A stretch of DNA of 64,000 nucleotides from Sialis fuliginosa (lineage: Eukaryota > Arthropoda > Insecta > Megaloptera > Sialidae). Location: contig OY540813.1 in assembly GCA_961205875.1 (NCBI GenBank), positions 20,741,001 to 20,805,000 on the forward strand. Direction: 5' to 3'. Positions 57,751 to 64,000 of the stretch are shown here, piece after piece; the first letter of the stretch is position 1; each line of letters starts with the position of its first letter. Both the position numbers and the translations under genes were made by a program. The notes below the pieces were generated by a model. The model ran no database searches. It saw only the letters and a list, made by a program, of their open reading frames with translations, and was not told the DNA's origin.

Positions 57751-59231
57751 TAGTGCGAGAGCTGATGACATATTTTTCTGCCCCATCTGAGCACTAGGCA
57801 GACTTACGGAAATCGTTTATTCATGTGTTGTACATCATGGGAAAAATAGTCCCAACCCCCACACCCGGGGATAAAGGGGTTTAATTCCTTAGTCAACATG
57901 TAAAGAAAAGGTGCATTTTTGCCCCATGTGAGCACTAATAAAATCACCACAGGGAGTTAGTTTATGAAAAGTTAGATAGTGAAAGTGCAATGGGCAGACG
58001 CGTAGGGTGGGGATAAGGGGCAGGCAGACGCACTCAAAGATGCAATATTTTTTTTGAAAATTGCCCCATTTGAGCATTGATGAATTTTGAAGGGATGGCA
58101 GTTTTTGATCTGTAGATGATCGAAAAAACAAAGGCAGACGCGTAGGATGGGGATAAGGGACGGGCAGACGCGCTCAAACATGTAATTTTTTTAATGAAAA
58201 TTGTCTCATTTGAGCATTGATGAATTTTTTGAAGGATGACAGGTTTTGATCTGTAGATGACCAAAAAAACATAGGCAGACGTGTAGTGTGGGGATAAGGG
58301 GAGGGCAGACGCAATTGAAAGTGGCAAAGGGTTGTAAAAATTTTAAAAACATTGTATCTTTGGTACTAAATATTCCACCGATGATATCAAATATGTTTTA
58401 GAATCATCTAAGTAAGAAGAAAATATGTATCTTGTAGTTTTTTTGATGTTAAGTACCGTTTTGCTGAAATTTGTAAATTTATAAAACTCAAAGTCCCAAG
58501 GTCCTGAGTTCGAATCCCAAAGAGTTCTGTTTTATTTATTTATTTTTTGTTTTTTGTTTATTACACAGAATAAGAAGAATATAATCAAAATATAATAAAA
58601 AAAAATTTCAGCGCCTACTTTTTTACACGTTTAATATTTTTTTTTAGATTTTCATATTAATGAAATTTTTCCTTTTCGTGTTAGTTGGGGGTAAATAAAT
58701 GTGTTTTCAAAGAACTAATGTGTTATCCAGAGAGTCATTGCGGACAACTTCAAGCAAAAAAAATAATTACAAAACAACCCAGTTAAAAAAATAGGATAAC
58801 ACTTTCAATTGCGTCTGCCCGTCCCTTATCCCCATCCTACGCGTCTGCCTTTGTTTTTTCGATCATCTATAGATCAAAAACTGCCATCCCTCCAAAATTC
58901 ATAAATGCTCAAATGGGGCAATTTTCAAAAAAAATATTGCATCTTTGAGTGCGTCTGCCTGCCCCTTATCCCCACCCTACGCGTCTGCCCATTGCACTTT
59001 CACTATCTAACTTTTCATAAACTAACTCCCTGTGGTGATTTTATTAGTGCTCACATGGGGCAAAAATGCACTTTTTCTTTACATGTTGACTAAGGAATTA
59101 AACCCCTTTATCCCCGGGTGTGGGGGTTGGGACTATTTTTCCCATGATGTACAACACATGAATAAACGATTTCCGTAAGTCTGCCTAGTGCTCAGATGGG
59201 GCAGAAAAACATGTCATCAGCTCTCGCACTA
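57751..59231. mobile_element. 1.48-kb inverted-repeat element with internal tandem units
   Basis: The left end TAGTGCGAGAGCTGATGACA and right end TGTCATCAGCTCTCGCACTA are exact reverse complements, with TA beside each end, so a TA target duplication (Tc1/mariner-like) is possible. The arms (about 57751-58330 and 58799-59231) are near-identical: the same 62-residue chance peptide is readable from both. The left arm has two full 140-bp tandem units and part of a third; the right arm has one unit and part of a second. The centre has no transposase. Non-autonomous. Confidence 0.8.
57993..58330 (+). repeat. 140-bp tandem repeat within the left arm
   Basis: GGCAGACGCGTAGG followed by TGGGGATAAGGG starts units at 57993, 58133 and 58274. 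Each unit contains GGCAGACGC again, then CCATTTGAGCATTGATGAAT (units 1 and 2) and TTTTTGATCTGTAGATGA or a close variant. The reversed right arm carries the block only twice (58811-58850, 58951-58990). Confidence 0.85.
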
Positions 59232-59389
59232 TATTATAAAACAAAATTAACAATTAAAATGAACAGTTAAGTCACATAAATAGAACAATATTTTAAATAA
59301 ATCAATGGGAAATTAAAACCAACCTCAGTCATTCTGATACACCTGATACTTAAAATAAACATTATAAAAACATAATTTCTTTATATGTG

Positions 59390-59439
59390 GCCGCAGGCCG
59401 CACATAACATCGTCGCGGGCCGCGGGTTGGCCAGTCCTG
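59390..59439 (-). mobile_element. Single end of a hAT-type repeat
   Basis: Read on the minus strand this begins CAGGACTGGCCAACCCGCGG and continues CCCGCGACGATGTTATGTGC. A GC-rich CAGGxxTGGCCAAC start is typical of a common hAT repeat type. The partner end and a target duplication are not found, so only a fragment remains. Confidence 0.5.
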
Positions 59440-59959
59440 ATGTAGACTAAAAAAAAGATGCAAACTTAAGCTGATTTCGTAAATAGCAAATTATGAAATT
59501 TTAATTAAAACATTATTTATTTTAAAAATAAATCAACAGCCTTGTTTATTAGACACGTTAGTAAAGAAAATTAAAATCTTAAAAATACAATCCTCAAAAA
59601 AAATCTTCATTTTTAAAATATATTAATATTTGTTAAATGAATGAGAGAATCTTAAGCTACAATAAAAAAAAGTGGTGTATTTTGAGATGTTATATGAGAG
59701 AACAATAATAGTTTTTACAAGTTTCTGCGAGCTTACGAGATTGTACATTTATGTTCCTTACAGCTGTCAGACAAAACTTACATATGTACATAGTTCCAAT
59801 GCGATATTTTCTGAAATGAAACAAGTAAGATTTAACTAGGTAGTTAATATAAAAACTTTCTTGTTTTCATAATATGATGATGTTGGAAGATCAAATACAT
59901 ACATTTTTAATATTTTTACTTTCTCATCTACATATTACTTTAGGGTTTAAATAAGTAGG
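59440..59959. other. AT-rich non-coding DNA
   Basis: Nothing recognised. Confidence 0.5.
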
Positions 59960-60680
59960 TATTGTTAAGTCGATTTTTTTCTAATTCCGGATTTTGATGG
60001 AATTATCCATTTCGACCTTTCCTGAATCAATTCTATTTTCGCCATAAGGTCTGTGTGTCTGTATGTCGCCGGTCTGTAGACGCTGTTACTCAAATACGAC
60101 AAATCGTAGAAATGTGAAATTTTATATTTTAGATTAATTTTTGTCTAGAAAGAAAACCTATTTTTAAAAACGATCTTTAAATTAATTATTATCTATAATT
60201 TATGTAGTATTCATTTTTTTATCATTTTTGTAAGAAATAATTTTAAATTATATTTCAAATGGTTCATATCAAAAAAATATCTGCCATGTGTGACTTTCTT
60301 ATACACTGTATTAACAAGTGTATTTGTTTCTAATTAATTACTAAAAAAAAAATTCTGTTTTCATCATAAATGAGAGAAAAATCGAATGGGACAATTTTTA
60401 CCAAAAACATTTTTTTTCTTATTCGCACCGTTTAAAAATTCTAAGAGTATACACCTATTTCCGGTTTAGTGCTCATTTAATGTAAATGAACTAGATAAAA
60501 GCTGGAGTGAACATTATTATTTACTTTTTGAGTCCCAATAATGTTATTCTATATTTTATTAGTTTGCCATATTTTTATTTTAATCAGGAACACGTATACT
60601 GTTCACTGTCAATATTACGTAGGTATAAGGCATAAAAAAGTTCTGTGGCATTCATGAAAGCTTTTTTATAAAGTAGATAA
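59960..60680 (-). repeat. Dispersed repeat family A, most continuous copy
   Basis: AATTCCGGATTTTGATGGAA, TTATCCATTTCGACCTTTCC, GGTCTGTGTGTCTGTATGTC, CTGTTACTCAAATACGACAA, TTATTCGCACCG, TTTCCGGTTTAGTG and TTCTGTGGCATTC occur in order. Pieces of this string are found at 7425, 20340-21720, 44120, 45170 and 52100. No coding capacity is seen. The class is unknown. Confidence 0.65.
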
Positions 60681-62371
60681 TAGATCGGTATATAAATGTA
60701 CCGTTTTATTATATATTATAATGGATTTCTACTGCTTTAATATACCTAATACCACGTATAAAACAAAAACAAATAACAAAATAATAAAATAGGTAGTGGG
60801 ACGTCGCCATATATCGCTCACTGTTCTAATTTCGAACCCCAGATTGTATGTACTGCACTCTAATAGCGATTATACCAACAACTATTAATATTTAAGTAAC
60901 AATTTAATAAATTAAGTTTGTATTTTTTTATAGCCTTTGAATATAGAAGTGATATTGTTATTTTACGATAATTTGAAGCATATTAATATTACTTTCAATA
61001 ATATTTCTGGAACAAATGTACATATTTCTACTTCAATTTTTCTAAAATCTATTTATGTTATATTGATTTTTTTTATCTGCTACTGAACTATCCATCGTTT
61101 CTTTAATAAATTTAGGAAAAAAATCGTTGTAATATAACTAATTGTAAGCATAAAGTTTAACATATTTAAATTGGCAGACTAATCAGATCGCTTATATATT
61201 CAGAAAAGACTGCTGATTCAGCCCTTACTATCATATTCACTGATGACTGCACTGTGTGACTGTATGTTCATTCATATACAGTAAATAAATATTGCTGTAC
61301 AGTTCAATCTCTGCATAAGCTCCTCATTAATGCAAAGTAATTGGTAAAGAAGAAAAAACTAGTCGACTAGATTACCACTAGTTTATTTATTGACGGATAG
61401 AATCAATGTTAATAAATATTGCATGTCTGTAATAACGTACAAATGTATAAATACAGTTTTCATCAAGTTGTTTGTATCCTTACTTTGTTAGACACGCTAA
61501 TTGGATTCTATGAAGTACAAGACGTAATAAAATGAACATACATAGTATTAAATGTAAAAGACTGTCTTACATAAATCTATCTCAATAGAAACGACAACCG
61601 ATCAAAGTTTATGTGAATAGAGTTTTTTTTTTATAATAAACTCTAAAGGAAAATCTCACTTTAATTGACGTCAAAAAGAGATATGCAATTTTCTGAAAGG
61701 TTTAGTTCAACATATCTCAAAATGACAATTTTATTTCAAATGTTATAAATTGTTTTATGTTTTATTCAATATGGATTTATTGAATTATTGCGAGTATCGA
61801 ATTTCGTGATCACATATTCTCTTCCAAAACTTCACATATATACGCGTATATACATATATAGTGTTGATCTTCATATTCCAGGCATTTTCCAGATTTAAAC
61901 GAGAAACAAACAAGAAATGATTTAAAAAATATAATATCTACAAAAATTTTAGTAATAACTACATTAAAATTTATAACTGCCCAAACGCATAAAGAATCAA
62001 CCCATTAAAAATCCAAAATAAATTTAAAAACGACCCAATAAATAAAAGCTACTACAAACTTATTCAATTTTTGAAGAATATTTTTTTTGTGATGGTTTAA
62101 AAATATTAAATTGTAATTTTGTAATTTTTTTTATGAAGGTATTATTTCGAAATAACTTATTATAATACTAGCGAATTATTTATCGTAATTTAAGGTACAC
62201 ATCATTATTTTGAACAGGCTTAAAAATTACAATTCAAAGAAGATTGGCATGTGAGTTTGGCCCAGAAGCAAACAAAAATTTAATAGGTAAATGTTTATAG
62301 ATATAATATAGTATTAAATACAACAAAGTTTGGAAAGTCAACAAAAAATGACAAAAGGAAGGCAAATTTGT
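60681..62371. other. AT-rich non-coding DNA
   Basis: A small GC-richer patch at 60793-60850 (GTGGGACGTCGCC, TTCGAACCCCAGATTG) has no identifiable function. Otherwise nothing. Confidence 0.45.
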
Positions 62372-62442
62372 TTTTGATGTATAAACATTTTTACACGAGC
62401 TAGGGCAAAATCGTAAGCTAGAGTGAAATTTGTCAAACAAAA
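62372..62442 (+). repeat. Short dispersed repeat, copy 2 (partner 57335-57402)
   Basis: TAAACATTTTTACACGAGCT then AGGGCAAAATCGTAAGCTAG matches TAAACATTTTTACGCGTGGT then AGGGCAAAATCGTTGGCTAG at 57347-57385. Confidence 0.6.
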
Positions 62443-62752
62443 CGCTAGACACTAAACCCGATCCAACGTGTTCATTGGACCAAATTTTGCCTGTCTCTTT
62501 TCGATAAATAAAGAACAAGATAGCGAGAGTGATTTAATTACATTAGAATAATTTCTACTTTCCGACGCAAACAATTTTTTAACTATATTATGTTTTAGAG
62601 GTTAAAAATTTTAGTTTATGTTTGTTTCCTTGTTAATTTTTAGAAATTTATAAAACATGAAAAACTGGAACGCTCGTATATCAAGCTGTTTACCATAAGA
62701 GCTGTCAAAACAATTCCTTGAACATATTATGAAAATGTCAGTGAACTCTACT

Positions 62753-63145
62753 ATACAGGATGAATCATCTCAGGTGGAACAAACTTTAACAGTTAATTTA
62801 AAAAAATAGTTTAAGCAAAAAAGTTTATATGAACTTGTGTCCAGAAACTCTTTATGTGGGAGTTACAGTTATGAAATTTGATACCCGATTTAGTATGAAT
62901 ACGTGTTTTTGATTTCCAGTATCAATTAATGATGATTAACACCAGAGATGTATGGGACCAGTGGGCCTTTCGATTTTTAAATAGTATTTTTTTATTCTTT
63001 AATTTGTTCCCGGATTTAGTACTTTTATTAGATTAAATGATGCAAAATACATAAAAATATACTTTGTTGATTTATCATAGGATTAACCGTTTTCGAGAAA
63101 TACGATAGTTAAGATAGTACTGCAGAATTTCATTTAATATGGGTA
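62753..63145 (+). repeat. Dispersed repeat, copy 2 (partner at 3765-4153)
   Basis: Begins ATACAGGATGAATCAT and is collinear with the copy at 3765 (shared ATGAAATTTGATA, TTGATTTCCAGTATCA-like, GACCAGTGGGCC/AGCCAGTGGACC, AAATATACTTTGTTGATTT-like, GTTTTCGAGAAATACGATAG-like). It lies just beyond the 3' end of the non-LTR relic and could be its 3' tail, but the 3765 copy has no such neighbour. Confidence 0.65.
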
Positions 63146-63257
63146 CTTTAATATTACAAAAAAGATTTTATTCTTATTCTATGATTAAAAATAAGGAAAA
63201 AGTTTATGTAAATATACCTCCTAATACGTATCCTCATAGACCTATAGCCGGGTGTAT

Positions 63258-64000
63258 TACTGTAATACATACTTTACTACTTAATTGACTAAAAAACGAA
63301 ACTAAAAATTGCTATCTGTTAATAAGGATGCATTGTAATATGATGTGGTTAATGTCACATATAGTTTGGTTGTTGCAGTCGCACAAAGGATTATCCAATG
63401 CTTTGATCTTGTCGAGATAGTGTGGAGTATATACGCAATTTAGTCGTAGACAATTTATTACTGTGATGTTTCTTCTAGATTTCTTCAATGTATGAAACCA
63501 TGGCTTTTGGGTAACTTGGGTTGAATGCTCTTGTAAAACTTTCCTTTCCTGTATTTGTTTTCCATCATATTTAGTTTGCCACTTTTCTTCAGCTTGTTAA
63601 GTTAGGTGCGATCTAGTGTCTGTATGGGAGATTAGTATCTTAGATTCATCTTGTAGTGTAGTAACTTCGTTAACTAAAACATCCGCTTTCTCGTTTCCTC
63701 TTATATCAGCATGACTTTTACACCATACAAAAATTATTTCTTTATGGAGTTTTTTGTAGAAGTCGATTAACTGAATGATTTTTTATGATGACGTAGTTAG
63801 TTTTCTTTTTTGTAGATTTAAGGCTAAACAAGATGCTCAGAGAATCGCTAATGATGACGACTTGTTGTTCTTCGGAATTAATGTAGTCTTCTAGTACTTT
63901 TTTGATAGCTGCTGCCTCGACTGTGTATATCGAATTAGGGTTATTGATTCTTCTAATCATTCAACTTTTTGAGTGCATATCTTTTCATCTGTTGATTTGG
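63258..64000 (-). pseudogene. Broken non-LTR retrotransposon ORF2 end (RNase H and C-terminal zinc motif)
   Basis: Read on the minus strand. An RNase H-like domain is visible in two frames: SIYTVEAAAI and VVIISDSLSILFSL (63742-63960), then, after a one-base slip in an A-run near 63782, VWCKSHADIRGNEKADVLVN. These are the E, D, H and D regions of the RNase H found in I/Jockey/R1-type non-LTR elements. Downstream, past an in-frame stop at 63599-63597, the frame continues to CDCNNQTICDINHIILQC, the C-terminal zinc motif of the same proteins. The domain would degrade RNA during target-primed reverse transcription. Breaks: a TGA just before the ATG at 63960, the frameshift, the internal stop, and a TAG soon after the zinc motif. 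It runs off the right edge of the window. Confidence 0.8.

Noticed and set aside
57889-58131. 80-residue frame with a 62-residue twin at 58905-59093
   Set aside because: The twins lie in the inverted arms of the 57751-59231 element. The apparent peptide conservation reflects arm identity, not selection on a protein.
58506-58518. tRNA gene
   Set aside because: Only a B-box-like GAGTTCGAATCCC is present. The T stem pairs poorly and there is no acceptor stem or A box.
60828-60850. tRNA gene on the minus strand (GGGTTCGAA)
   Set aside because: The match stops after nine bases and there is no cloverleaf around it.

Overview
This window looks like nuclear DNA of an arthropod, probably an insect. 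It is very AT-rich, has no operons, and is crowded with eukaryotic transposon types common in insects: a Ty3/gypsy LTR element, hAT, PIF/Harbinger-like, piggyBac-like and Tc1/mariner/pogo-like pieces, and a non-LTR retrotransposon RNase H. The order of the insect cannot be fixed from the sequence alone. Most short open frames in the window are chance frames in AT-rich DNA, or lie in repeats.

The one intact coding unit is a 7.3 kb Ty3/gypsy LTR retrotransposon at 35295-42580 (+). It has two 1,233-bp LTRs with no difference that I could see, a 4-bp GCAT target duplication, a primer-binding site, a gag gene ending in a CCHC zinc knuckle, a pol gene (protease, reverse transcriptase, RNase H, integrase) with the expected catalytic residues, a purine tract and no env. 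Gag and pol are in different frames. They meet at a TAATG stop/start overlap, and upstream of it lies a textbook -1 frameshift arrangement: GGGAAAC in the correct phase, an 8-nt spacer and a GC-rich stem. This is the best-supported mechanistic observation here.

Left part (1-29 kb): gene desert with foldback repeats (701-817, 4721-5729, 24503-24869), a ~120-bp tandem array (2300-2960), a hAT MITE (7454-7618), a 980-bp hAT relic that still encodes the end of a hAT transposase (14664-15643), a pogo-like relic with a psq-type helix-turn-helix exon (22342-23115) and a mariner transposase scrap (23212-23322). Middle (29-35 kb): a 2.35-kb foldback element (29692-32041) with a hAT MITE nested inside a partial duplication, two hairpins with hammerhead-ribozyme-like cores, and a PIF/Harbinger-type MITE directly upstream of the LTR element. 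Right part (42.6-64 kb): a Tc1 transposase tail, several MITEs with clear target duplications, a candidate terminal exon of an unidentified host gene (54395-54597), two more inverted-repeat elements (55827-56644; 57751-59231, the latter with 140-bp internal tandem units), and a broken non-LTR retrotransposon ORF2 end at the right edge (63258-64000, -).

I see no tRNA or rRNA gene, no CRISPR array and no bacterial-type system. All identifications come from reading motifs by eye. Boundaries supported by target-site duplications are exact to a base or two; the other repeat boundaries are approximate.
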